From contig NAOQ01000932.1 in the NCBI GenBank assembly GCA_002751075.1, positions 919 through 19,945 of the forward strand: DNA of 19,027 nucleotides, read 5' to 3'. The position numbers and the translations under genes were made by a program. Under the pieces are notes generated by a model. It made no database searches and was not told the origin of the DNA. It saw only the letters and a list, made by a program, of their open reading frames with translations. Source of the DNA: Ichthyophonus hoferi. Lineage: Eukaryota; Opisthokonta; Ichthyosporea; Ichthyophonida; Ichthyophonidae. Shown here piece after piece: positions 8,779-16,419 of the stretch; within the stretch, counting starts at the first letter, position 1, and each line of letters opens with the position of its first letter.

Positions 8779-8870
8779 GGGGCAGGCCACACAACGCTAC
8801 CAATGAGTGCCATAAAACATTGGTACCTACCGTGGTCCAGTCTCTTGCAGATGGTGGCCCTTCGACATTT
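8779..8870 (-). rRNA. SSU helix 18 (530 loop) block, copy 2
   Basis: On the minus strand: AATGTCGAAGGGCCACC, CATCTGCAAGAGA, GGACCACGGTAGGTACC (CACGGTA at 8828-8834), GGCACTC, GTTGTGTGGCCTGCCC. Every word has a counterpart at the same relative place in copies 1 and 3. The core reads CACGGTA, not CGCGGTA. A 127-codon minus-strand frame covers this block; it has no protein-like features I can name and is best seen as incidental. Confidence 0.5.
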
Positions 8871-9024
8871 ATAATTACTCCCCCAATAATATTATTGTGA
8901 TTATTTTGGGGTGTTTTCTTTAAGCGAGAATCAATTAAAGAAATTATAATTGACTCTCTGGTCTGAATTGTTATAGCTCGGGTCAATACCGAATATAGTG
9001 GAACACTATATGAGGAATAGTGAC

Positions 9025-9103
9025 GCGAAAAGGCAGTATAACGGTGGCTCCCACACAGTATGAATAAGTAGTTATGAAACTGTTTGGAAGACTCCCTTTG
9101 AGC
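9025..9103 (+). repeat. GCGA/GAGC stem element E6
   Basis: GCGA-AAAGG pairs with CCTTT-GAGC. Inside is a small GGTGGCTCCCACAC hairpin that keeps the CTCCCACA word of E4 and E7, and a second stem around AGTTATGAAACT. It is followed by AGCTATAACA, like the AGCTATAAC after E8. Confidence 0.6.
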
Positions 9104-9150
9104 TATAACATTTAAATTCATCTTCTAGATTACTACAATTATTTGTAGCT

Positions 9151-9325
9151 ACACGAACAACGTACAGGAATGAGGGCCTTGAGTTGTGACATGAGATACA
9201 AAGCTAATACACGAATAGCGTTCAGGAATGAGGGCCTTTAGCTATGACATGTAGTGCTGTAATAATTATAGTAACTATCTCAGCAATGATTGTGGGAGAT
9301 TCATCGTATTAAGGAATGAGGGCAT
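9151..9325 (+). repeat. direct repeats with GGAATGAGGGCCTT
   Basis: Two copies about 58 bases apart (9151-9200 and 9209-9250) share ACACGAA, CGT, CAGGAATGAGGGCCTT and TGACATG; a third, shorter copy (9305-9325) keeps AAGGAATGAGGGC. No function is recognised. Confidence 0.75.
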
Positions 9326-9689
9326 ATAATAGATGGACCCCCTTTCTCTTAGCTGATATAGTGAATTGTGAAGGCTTTAATTATTAAGGCATATCTCGAT
9401 AGGCTTGTGAATGAAGCCTAGTTATCGACAAGAGCTCTAATTAAAGAGTGCGTCATACCATGATGCAATATGACTATGACTCCTATCTTATGATAGTTAT
9501 CGACGATTTACGATGAGATAATACTTTGTAGTGATCTCTTTTATGGGGACTGTAAAAGTGTGAACCATCATAGTAGATAGGACAATAGAGTCATATCTCG
9601 CTGTACATCTAATAGCCGAGTGAGTACTGTGTATCATCGAGTAACTATTTGATGGTACGATAGCTAATATTCTGAGTATACGACGCAAG
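9326..9689. other. spacer upstream of the SSU 5' piece
   Basis: Short stems and a 63-codon minus-strand frame with no recognisable features lie here. It would be the leader or promoter region of the plus-strand rRNA cluster, but no motif can be named. Confidence 0.35.
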
Positions 9690-10420
9690 AACGGGAACTC
9701 CTCGACGCCAGTGAGCGCCTGGTGATAGTGACTATGACCCAGTCGAACCAGTGTTCCCTAATATTTATTGAAAGGATGGAGGTAACGGCTTCAACTTTCA
9801 ATAACTAGAACGGACCATAGAGAATACTATGGTATGTTCCTTGTAACCGCGTTAAGACTTTAACCCGATGTCTGCTGCTTTAGGGCCTATAGTCATCTAG
9901 AGAAATTGGAAGTAGTTTCAATTTATAGCAGATTACTTTAGCTGGAGCTGCCAAGACGATAAAGTTAGCGGACCCTAGTGATTACAGGTTGCATACCAAG
10001 CTGGTTTAGGTCCTGCACTCTAGGACTTAATAGATCTCTTCTATGAAATAGGAGATATATATGTCTATATATCAAGTATATCATAGGGCATCTATTAATA
10101 CCAAGGTACTTTACCAAAGGTACTAAAATTGCTAGGCATCGCAGATAGTCTCTTTTAGTTTCGATTAGGACTCTGCTAGACTAATTTGGAGAAAGTATTG
10201 TCGCAGGGAATACGTTTCAGGACGTGCCTTTGGTTAGCACACTGGCCAACAGACCTCCAATGAGTAGCGAGATAGCTAAGGAATTGGATAGTATGGGCCT
10301 GATGGGCGACAGTTGAGGATAGCCCACTTGGACTTAATAGTATAGATTACTATTTACTAGTAATATATTCTATAGTTCAAAGCTTGACGTGCCAGGAGTG
10401 GACTACTGCCTCTAGTCTTA
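9690..10420 (+). rRNA. SSU rRNA 5' domain, copy A
   Basis: Three collinear blocks match the 16S 5' domain. At 9765-9813 ATTGAA, GGAGGTAACGGC, CAA and AGAACGG follow the start ATTGAACGCTGGCGGCAGGC...CAAGTCGAACGG. At 9928-9973 AGATTACTTTAGCTGGAG, GCTGCCAAGACGAT, TTAGC follow helices 8-11 (GGATTAGCTAGTTGGT, GGCTTACCAAGGCGACGAT, TAGC). At 10238-10310 CACACTGG, CAGACCTCC, GGAATTGGATAGTATGGGCC and TGATGGGCGAC follow CACACTGG, CAGACTCC, GGGGAATATTGCACAATGGG, CCTGATGCAGCGAC. The 360 loop GGGAGGCAGCAG is reduced to AATGAGTAGCGAGATAGC. No helix 18 was seen before the LSU begins, so this looks like a separate 5' piece. Ends approximate. Confidence 0.65.
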
Positions 10421-10830
10421 GAGATCTTAGCGTCACGAAGAGCGATAAGATACTAAGAGCCAATAAGAAAAGAGGCTCAACTTCATTGTGCTCTTAGCCC
10501 CCTTGAGCTAGTCGAAAGAGAGAGTGCCATTGGGGATTGACACCAGACCCTCTTATGTCCCGCCGATGCGAGAACGAGTGAGGCCCGAACCGACATGCTA
10601 CGAACACGAGGTATCGGGTAATTATAAGCATAATTACGAAAAAAGATTATTACCGAGTACTTTAGCGTCGCATAAAGTAGCTGGGTTCTAGAACTTTGTT
10701 TCTGGTCGTTCTGAATCGTTGAAGACACATCGTTTAGATGCGATTCGCGATCAGTACTGATTTACGAGGGCGTATAGAATTTTAGGGAAGGCGTGAGCAA
10801 CATTCTATAACCCTGAGTGTAGCAAAGAGA
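10421..10830. other. SSU 5' / LSU spacer
   Basis: The stretch is GC-richer than most spacers and contains hairpins, among them GGAGGCTC-like and TTCTAGAACTT words. No tRNA or 5S fold was recognised. An 81-codon minus-strand frame here has no features to support it. The true LSU 5' end, including helix 1, probably lies within it. Confidence 0.35.
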
Positions 10831-10951
10831 GGGTGAATTTGCTAAATCACTAGATCTGATGAAGGAGAGTAAAGCTACTTTTAAGCTTAGCGTTAATAAG
10901 GCGCAAGGTTAAAGGAAGTCCTTCATTTATGATGGCTCAATGGACCTTTCC
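10831..10951 (+). rRNA. LSU domain I, 5' block
   Basis: GGTGAATTTGC, TCACTAGATCTGATGAAGGA, then AATAAGGCGCAAGGT and GGCTCAATGGACCTTTCC follow the 23S start GGTGGATGCC, GCACTAGGAGCCGATGAAGG, GATAAGCGTCGGTAAGGT and TTCCGAATGGGGAAACCC. Order and spacing are normal. This is one of the best single matches. Confidence 0.65.
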
Positions 10952-11204
10952 TACTCAAGTATTTGAGTGCAAAGTCCAATACTAAGTTGATATGATTAGA
11001 ATAATCTATCATATCTATATATGTAATAATGTTTATTATATATATCGATATTAGATATATTATGATAATTGTTTATCATAAGTAGTATTAGATCCCTTGA
11101 ATATGATAATGCCAAGGTAGTGCATTTAGACAATAACAAGGGAGCCATTTCGCACTATAATGAGATAGATCTCAGATAAGTCTGAGATCTCTACAATTAT
11201 AGGC

Positions 11205-11240
11205 GAGAAGCATCCAACGTAAGGAGTCGTTACAAGGATT
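11205..11240 (+). rRNA. LSU domain I, CATCTAAGTA block
   Basis: GAGAAGCATCCAACGTAAGG with AG after it corresponds to CTGAAACATCTAAGTACCCCGAGG. It also contains GGAGTCGTTACAAGG, which looks like the SSU 3' end (GAAGTCGTAACAAGG); I prefer the LSU reading because of its place between the two neighbouring LSU blocks. Confidence 0.45.
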
Positions 11241-11842
11241 ATGATAGTATCACTATATTAATCTATATGCAGTATAAAGTTTATATAGTTTATATACAAG
11301 TATATATTCATATAGTAGATACTTACATAAGACTATGACTTGTTTAGTATATAGTCTATATATGTGTGTATATATACGTTTGTGTCATTAGACATATATA
11401 TATACCATAGTATACTAATGAGTCATAGTCGGTCTTCGAGCTACTATGTTAAGATATATAGGATAGTTGCCGCACATTGGGAACTATCATACTATAGTAT
11501 CTGTATCCCTTTTATAGGACTGGTACTACTTAACCAGCACTAGAGACTATGATAATACTGCAAGGCATATTGAGTAGTCTGTGGCAAGTAACTTACCAGT
11601 CTTTCGAGATACAACACAGTAGACGTTAGTGCCGATACCGACGAGGCATACCTCTACAAGGAAGGATAGAGGATATATCACTTACTAGATATAGAATTCT
11701 TCCGATGTCAGGTTTGAATTCGATGCTACTATAGAGACTTTGTCATTCTAGAGTAATTCGTTAATTCATATTAGGAAGAATTTATAGTATACCAGCTGGT
11801 ACTACCTATCTAGGCAGGGCAAGATTGCCGGCATACTGCGCC
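11241..11842. other. hairpin insert within LSU domain I
   Basis: In 23S the flanking blocks are a few tens of bases apart; here 600 bases intervene. The insert contains a long imperfect palindrome, with GACTATGACT (11331-11340) against AGTCATAGTC (11421-11430) and many pairs between, plus further stems. No open frame and no group I or II intron signatures were recognised. It could be an expansion segment or a break between separately encoded LSU pieces. Confidence 0.55.
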
Positions 11843-11879
11843 ATTTTCTCACTGAGTGGTGGCGAGTGAGGGGAGAAAA
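11843..11879 (+). rRNA. LSU domain I GGCGAGCGAA hairpin
   Basis: A stem TTTTCTC/GGGAGAAAA encloses ACTGAGTGGTGGCGAGTGAG. This is the 23S hairpin GATTCCCCCAGTAGCGGCGAGCGAACGGGGA, with stem and loop in the same relation. Confidence 0.55.
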
Positions 11880-12635
11880 TAGGTAATCTATCTAGTAAGG
11901 TCTTAGGCACCCGTATAGAGACCGTGAGTAACTGTAACAGTGTACGATAATTGCGGTTGTCAATTATTGGTGCTGTCACAGTACGAAGCTAGTTTGACAG
12001 GCCTACTAGTTCATCTTAATATCTGTCTTACTTACAGGAATAGGTCGGGGGTTAAAGCAGGAGACCGTAATGACTGTAATGATTAGACTATCGACATCTG
12101 TGAACAGTGGAGATAAAGGTGCCTAGTAATAGTCAGGAGCTCATAGCGGCTTAACACCTCAGCGCAATAGATAAAACTCGTTGAGGTTAAGCTACTAATA
12201 CGACTATTAATAGGTATCCCACACTCCCGGAATTATACTTGCTATAATTGAGCTGGAACAACTTTCCTTGTGCAAGTTCAATCTAATAAGTATCATTCTA
12301 TATGTGAGTGTATATAGCCTTAAGAAGTAGTTTGAGAGGCTATATTACGCACTTACACATGGGATGTCGATATCCTATATCGTTCTAAGAAAGATATAAT
12401 ACTTCCTATGCCATATTGCAGCCAGCAATAGAGGATAATAGAAAGTATTCTAGCTATACTCAAAGTACTGTCTTAGACTGTAAGACAAGTAAATTGTTGA
12501 AGGAAGCTAGACGAAGAGCCAGCGGGCATGCTATTCTTTAGGATGGCCCAGGAGTCCTTGACGGGCGATGGAGCGATAGAGCACAGATCAGGACATCTGG
12601 TCTAGCAAGACTGGATGCGCATTTATGCATTTTCC
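11880..12635 (+). rRNA. LSU domain I/II, poorly conserved part
   Basis: Between two good LSU blocks. AGAGACCGTGAGTAACTG (11925-11942) may be the ACCGTGAGGGAAAGG word, and GTGCCTAGTAATAG (about 12119) may be GTGCCTTTTGTATAATG. Both are weak. A 21-base repeat (12045-12066) recurs at 14995. No frame or tRNA. Confidence 0.35.
12045..12066 (+). repeat. dispersed repeat TCGGGGGTTAAAGCAGGAGACC, copy 1
   Basis: Nearly identical to 14995-15015, which differs by one missing A, while the flanks are unrelated. GCAGGAGACC alone also occurs at about 1927. It is GC-rich against its surroundings. Function unknown. Confidence 0.8.
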
Positions 12636-12720
12636 AAAGCGAATCGATGATGGAATGTAAATCACGCAGTCGGCCTAGACCTAGGGGAGGCCAATCAAGG
12701 AATTAGCGTCAACTACTCGA
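12636..12720 (+). rRNA. LSU domain II, helices 35-38
   Basis: AAAGCGAATCGATGATGGAA, TGTAAATCACGCAGTCGG, then GGGGAGGCCAATCAAGGAAT and TAGC follow 23S GGACCGAACCGACTAATGTT, GAAAAATTAGCGGATGACTT, GGGGGTGAAAGGCCAATCAA, GGGAGATAGC. GGCCAATCAA is at 12689-12698. This is the strongest LSU block by length and order. Confidence 0.7.
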
Positions 12721-12947
12721 ATTTACGCAGTCTGTGCAGCAGAGTATCACGATCAAAACAGCTTGCGGAAGCTAGTTTTTATCTAAAGAAAGTTATCTTG
12801 ATACCGGCTCATCTTTCTTATGAAGTCTCGTAAGAAAGAATATGTGAATATATAGTACGTGTAACTTATACTATATATTATTATTCTTAATATAGCCATA
12901 ATATAATGATAGTAGTGAATCTTAGATGAACTACTACTTATATATGT
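12721..12947. other. LSU domain II variable part
   Basis: CGAATTTACGCAG just after the helix 38 block may stand for CGAAAGCTATTTAGGTAGCG. The rest is AT-rich stems; a 60-codon minus-strand frame is low-complexity and incidental. Confidence 0.35.
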
Positions 12948-13125
12948 GCGAATTAGCTCCCACAATAGATAGAATATATCGATTTAGATATATTATATCG
13001 TATGGAGGGATCTTTATAATGGACTATACTCGCAACACCAGTATACTATCAAGTATATCGGTTTGATGTGTCCTTTCTAAAGACTTTATGTATGGTATAC
13101 TACCAACTATAAAGGACTAATGAGC
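12948..13125 (+). repeat. GCGA/GAGC stem element E7 (long subfamily), inside LSU
   Basis: GCGA-ATTAG pairs with CTAAT-GAGC, so all stem pairs near the GA step differ from E4 yet pairing is kept. Then come CTCCCACAAT, ATGGAGGGATC, TTATAAT, CTCGCAACACCAGTAT, TATCGGTTTGATG and GACTTTATGT as in E4. It sits between LSU domain II and the GTPase-centre block. It may be an insert in the LSU, or the whole family may derive from this part of the LSU; I cannot decide which. Confidence 0.65.
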
Positions 13126-13149
13126 TATATTCCTTACCTAGACGCGTAG

Positions 13150-13225
13150 CAAAAGGATAGATACCGAACACGAGGAGCGGAATCTGAGTGGTATCTAGAT
13201 AAAGCAGCCAGCGTCTTTATCATCC
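13150..13225 (+). rRNA. LSU GTPase-associated centre block
   Basis: GTGGTATCTAGATAAAGCAG, CCA and TTTATCAT follow the 23S run GATGTTGGCTTAGAAGCAGC, CATCATTTAAAGA. AAAGCAGCCA is at 13201-13210. The second hairpin (GCGTAATAGCTCACTGG) is not clearly conserved. Confidence 0.45.
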
Positions 13226-13530
13226 AAGAGACAAATGCAAGGCTTTATTGTCTCGCCCTTTCACATCTATCAAGGGAATAAGTTAGAGACGTTTATGTAG
13301 CGACACTTATTACCAGGTTTATAGGCAGTGAGGCCAGACGCAGGTACCCAGAGTGAACCATTGTCCACAAAGTAGTACAATGATAGTCACCGAGTGGTGC
13401 ATTGGGAGCGAATGCTTCATATATTATATCATGCGAATTAAGAGTATGATAGAATTATAAAGCTTGAGGGTGGCTATACGCTCATAGTGCCCGACCAACT
13501 GGAAACCTACCTCTAGAATGTCAAGGGCAT
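13226..13530 (+). rRNA. LSU region where domain III would lie, unassigned
   Basis: Lies between the GTPase-centre and domain IV blocks. GTGCATTGGGAGCGAATGC (13397-13415) forms a small hairpin and may stand for the GGTAGGGGAGCG word of helices 46-47. Nothing else of domain III is recognised, so the domain is reduced, moved or too diverged. Confidence 0.3.
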
Positions 13531-13783
13531 GACGAGGACGTTGATATGCGCTTCTGAATTTCGGGATAATTCAAAGGGCAGATGAGCAACTCTCGACGTT
13601 AAAATGGACATTTGGCTGATTGACTCTGATAATGACCATGTCGTGTGATTTAGTGCAACGTTATCGTTACAAATGGTCATTAGCTAGCTCAACCGGTATT
13701 CGTATATTTCAACATAGTCTGTGAGAAGACAAGACAGAGCGTTAATGTCAGCTCTGGCGATTGTTTAAATATAGAATATCGTA
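13531..13783 (+). rRNA. LSU domain IV block (with a domain VI-like word)
   Basis: GCTTCTGAATTTCGGGATAA, TTC, GGGCA and AAAATGG, CTGATTGACTC resemble AGCGAAATTCCTTGTCGGGT, AAGTTCCGACCTGCAC, GAATGG, CAGGCTGTCTC of domain IV. CTGTGAGAAGACAAGAC (13719-13735) may be the CTGTGAAGATGCAGG hairpin. Helix 69 (AACTATAAC) is missing. Just before lies GACGAGGACGTTGATA (13531-13546), an exact 16-base match to the 3' part of domain VI, out of order. Confidence 0.45.
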
Positions 13784-14345
13784 ATACGAAGGTTGAGATA
13801 CCGATATTTACACAATAGGTCTGAGACAACAGTGCCTTTGCGCTGGTGTGAGGTTACTGTTGGCCTTCAGCTCGAGCGAAGCGAAGTTCCGTTGGCACCA
13901 CTGGAGGTTGACTGGAACCGGTAGCACGTCAGACTCGTAGCTAAGGTGTGAGAACAAGGAGTAACAAGAGGCTGACATACTGTCGGTGCCTATTTGTAAA
14001 TAATATCCAATGCAATTAGGATATAGGTATACAACCTTTATAAGTACTGGTTAAGGAGTTAAGTCATTAACAGTACGTAATAACAGGGTATCACCCGAAA
14101 GACCCAAGGTCATGTACTAAATGATGACCCGATTACGATGGCTATGCTACGAAACCGTGCTCGGTATAGCTCAGTCGTGTCACTTGTACATCTTGGGCAA
14201 GGGTGGGCTATTCAATCTCCTACAATAGGTTGTAGATTAGAGATTGGAAGCCCTTCATTTCGACTGATTAAATATTGACTAGTCCCGTAGGGCTTCAAGT
14301 GTCAGCCATGACACGGCCGTCATGTTCGACAAATCCCCGTTCCCT
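13784..14345 (+). rRNA. LSU domain V, peptidyl transferase centre
   Basis: Collinear words at close to normal spacing: ACGAAGGTTGAGATACCGAT with TTTACACAATAGGTCTG (GACGGAAAGACCCC..TTTACTGTAGCCTG); TTGACTGGAACCGGTAGC (13908) and AAGGAGTAACAAGAGGC (13956) for TTTGACTGGGGCGGTCGC and AAAGAGTAACGGAGGC; AGTACGTAATAACAGGG (14072) for TACCCCGGGGATAACAGG; GACCCGATTACGATGGC (14126) for CACCTCGATGTCGGC; TGGGCAAGGGTGGGCTATTC (14194-14213) for TCCCAAGGGTTGGGCTGTTC; and GCCGTCATGTTCGACAAATC for ACGTCGTGAGACAGTTCGG. A rival reading of 14130-14200 as SSU helix 34-35 (CAGTCGTGTC..CATCTTGGGC) is possible but fits its neighbours less well. Confidence 0.6.
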
Positions 14346-14763
14346 AGATTGATAAGCATTATCAGGGGAAGAGAGTCAATATTTATGAACCGCAGACCTT
14401 AATCTACTTAGCAATCAACGATAAAATACGTTAAGGAATTGAGGGATCGTATTTTGAAGTAGGATAAGGTATTTATGCAGAAATAGGTAGCTATTTTATA
14501 CACCAAATACCTTAGCTATGAAGATTACTGCGTATTCAAGTCATCTATGATTCTATCGGATCTTGTACGATAGTATATTATCCAAATTAGTACGTGTACT
14601 AATGAAGTATAATATGACTACTTAATGTATACGCTTTAATATGAGGAGCGTATCCGACCTTATACGCTAGGTAGCGGACAATTAAGGGCGAGGAAGAACC
14701 GAACAATACATGTGTTTACTATACCAGATAGCCGGAACATGTGCAGGCTATCATGATAGAAAC
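14346..14763. other. possible LSU domain VI position, unassigned
   Basis: Follows domain V. A stem AAAATACG/CGTATTTT encloses GTTAAGGAATTGAGGG, and an A/T-rich long stem AAGGTATTT/AAATACCTT follows. The sarcin-ricin word AGTACGAGAGGAC is not present, so domain VI is not supported here. Confidence 0.3.
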
Positions 14764-14844
14764 GCGAGAAGGTAGTAATACCACTCAAATGAGTATTACG
14801 GTACTGTAGCCTGATCAACGTTACAGGACAGTACCTCTTCGAGC
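14764..14844 (+). repeat. GCGA/GAGC stem element E8 (three-way junction form)
   Basis: GCGA-GAAG pairs with CTTC-GAGC. Two hairpins inside, GTAATAC..GTATTAC with an ACTC/GAGT tip and GGTACTGTA..TTACAGGACAGTACC, give a three-way junction identical in plan to E2 and E11. Confidence 0.65.
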
Positions 14845-14994
14845 TATAACACATGATTTTATAATCATTTCACACACTAGGGTACCTAGGTACACTAGTT
14901 ATATTCACTCCATAAGGAATTAGAGGCTAATGCCGAGGAAAGTCCTAGATCGTACGCTACGAACGGATGAGAGAGTATCCGTAGATCTGAGGAG

Positions 14995-15015
14995 TCGGGG
15001 GTTAAGCAGGAGACC
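14995..15015 (+). repeat. dispersed repeat TCGGGGGTTAAGCAGGAGACC, copy 2
   Basis: Matches 12045-12066 except for one A. It lies 60 bases after GCCGAGGAAAGTCC (14932-14945), which resembles the CR-I word of RNase P RNA; no other RNase P signature was found. Confidence 0.75.
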
Positions 15016-15513
15016 ACCTTTATCTCGAAGTTAGCCTATTCCTGATGAATTTCATTTAAGATTTTAAGTCATAGCATGGGATGACTTTACAATTAATTTC
15101 AATCAGTGCGCGCTTGAATACTCGAGCCCCGCAACAATATCCATGATTAGTTCCTGAAGGGAAATGAGCAGAAATTCATTGTTTCATTATCTGATATGTA
15201 GGACCCTCTACATACGTAATGAAAGTCACCTCATAAGCCTTAGTTATCTGTAGAGCATGTTTACTAAATTATAGTAACGATGTATTATGGTTATATGTCT
15301 ATATCCATAGTCTATTGGAACTAGAATTTATTGTCCCTACAGATATAATGTCTAGGATGACTATACATTACTTATCACTATAGAAGTTAGTTCGCTGGCA
15401 CGGATAACGTACGTTAAGTAGTGATAAGAATCTAAGCCTTGGCTATAAATGTCGACTCGATAATACATAGCATGTAAACGGTATGAATTGTCGACAAGCT
15501 AAATCTGTATATA
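15016..15513. other. unassigned structured spacer
   Basis: Stems of moderate length fill the region, for example CTTATCACT/AGTGATAAG near 15371-15429, which encloses several smaller hairpins. No frame and no rRNA block recognised. Confidence 0.35.
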
Positions 15514-15728
15514 GCTCAAAGGACCTTTATTGTTATACTATACATAAAGTTCCAATATTATATACATTACATTATATAATTATTATTGATATCTATGTAG
15601 CTCCCCCCTCCGCTCATACATACATTAATAATTCTACTATTAATTATACTAATTAATGTATAATATTTAGAATACCTCCATATACTTACTAATAAGTTAG
15701 TAATGATATATTGTGGTAGCCTTTTCGC
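15514..15728 (-). repeat. GCGA/GAGC stem element E9 (long subfamily, with G-tract)
   Basis: On the minus strand GCGA-AAAGG opens and CCTTT-GAGC closes. After the left arm: GCTACCACAAT and TATGGAGGTATT as in E3, later GCGGAGGGGGGAGC (shared with the loop at 2377), ACTTTATGT and ACAATAAAGGTCC as in E4. The last shared part before the closing arm (AACAATAAAGGTCCTTTGAG) is identical to E4, so these two copies are fairly close relatives. Confidence 0.65.
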
Positions 15729-16419
15729 ATATAACTGTCATAGGATCAGTTATGCTGATCCTATCCTGTTATATTGCTATATAAATTCAATTCACTGGAA
15801 TTACATTAAATATCTATGATATTGTCTGTAACAATTCCACGTTAAGTTGAGATACTATATCGAATTTAACTGTTCTGATTTATAGGTCTATATATCATAT
15901 CAGTTAATTTACTTGACTAGTATCATAGTGAATATAATAATACACTATTATCTAGTTATAATACTATATCAGATAGTATAATAGCTAGTATGTAGATATA
16001 TATTAGTAGTATAAGTATTATACCCTATACTACTACTATAATAATAGTATTATTATGTGTACTAGGATTATTAATCAGTCACGATTAATAAGTATAATAA
16101 CGAATCGAAGGTTGTACAAGCGAGTCTTGTGTAAACCAAGATTAATTCTAATTATGACATAAAGTGTATGGGGACTCATAGCTTTATTAGATAATTCTAA
16201 TTTCTTATATTCTGTTCGTTATTCACTAGAATAAGGATTATGCCTATAGTATATGAAGTATACTAAAGACATAAATCTGTGAATGTATTCCTACAGCACA
16301 GATACAGAAATAATTGTTACTGTATTGCGTCGCAAGCGCAGTAAATTATGGTCAGTATCACACTTCAATGTCAATGCGACTTGGAGTTTCTGACCTCATA
16401 TCTCCTGTACGGTGCTTAG
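15729..16419. other. AT-rich palindromic spacer
   Basis: Many short palindromes rich in TATTATA and CTAGTA words with no gene recognised. It contains GGATCAG/CTGATCC (15747-15765), also seen near 8627-8645 as the same hairpin words. It would be the leader of the second SSU 5' piece. Confidence 0.4.

Larger units (their letters stand above)
7468..8870 (-). rRNA. SSU rRNA 3' portion, copy 2 (tentative extent)
   Basis: The minus-strand helix 18 block at 8779-8870 is clear by comparison with copies 1 and 3. About 1.2 kb downstream on the same strand, 7468-7600 is a GC-richer block with GGGGGGTACTGG, GAATGGGTGAGGGG and GGCCGTGTTAGGGCGAGCG, in the order of 16S GGGGAGTACGG, GAATTGACGGGGG and ATGGCTGTCG. 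The comparison with copy 1 there is weak (CGGTCCT, CAC, TGTA in order). Element E5 lies between on the plus strand. The piece may be partial or degenerate, and I would not rely on its ends. Confidence 0.35.
10831..14345 (+). rRNA. LSU (23S-like) rRNA, domains I-V, expanded and divergent
   Basis: Large-subunit rRNA carries the peptidyl transferase centre. Blocks in normal 23S order on the plus strand: domain I start (10831-10951), domain I (11205-11240), the GGCGAGCGAA hairpin (11843-11879), domain II helices 35-38 (12636-12720), GTPase centre (13150-13225), domain IV (13531-13625) and domain V (13784-14345). E. coli covers this in about 2.6 kb; here it takes 3.5 kb. The extra length is mainly the insert at 11240-11840 and element E7 at 12948-13125; domain III is not recognised and must be short or absent. 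The sarcin-ricin loop was not found downstream, so domain VI may be a separate piece elsewhere. Several near-universal words (helix 69 AACTATAAC, GTTTGGCACCTCG) are altered, so function is likely but not certain. Confidence 0.6.

Noticed and set aside
8738-9121. 127-codon minus-strand open frame, the longest in the window
   Set aside because: It runs across the helix 18 block of SSU copy 2 and antisense to element E6, has no recognisable domain, signal or membrane pattern, and no sister frame beside it.
11222-11240. GGAGTCGTTACAAGG as the SSU 3' end
   Set aside because: It overlaps the LSU CATCTAAGTA block and lies between other LSU blocks; no 1400-region word is near.
14400-14460. GTTAAGGAATTGAGGG as a second SSU 915 region
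   Set aside because: It is the loop of an AAAATACG/CGTATTTT stem and no flanking SSU words are present.
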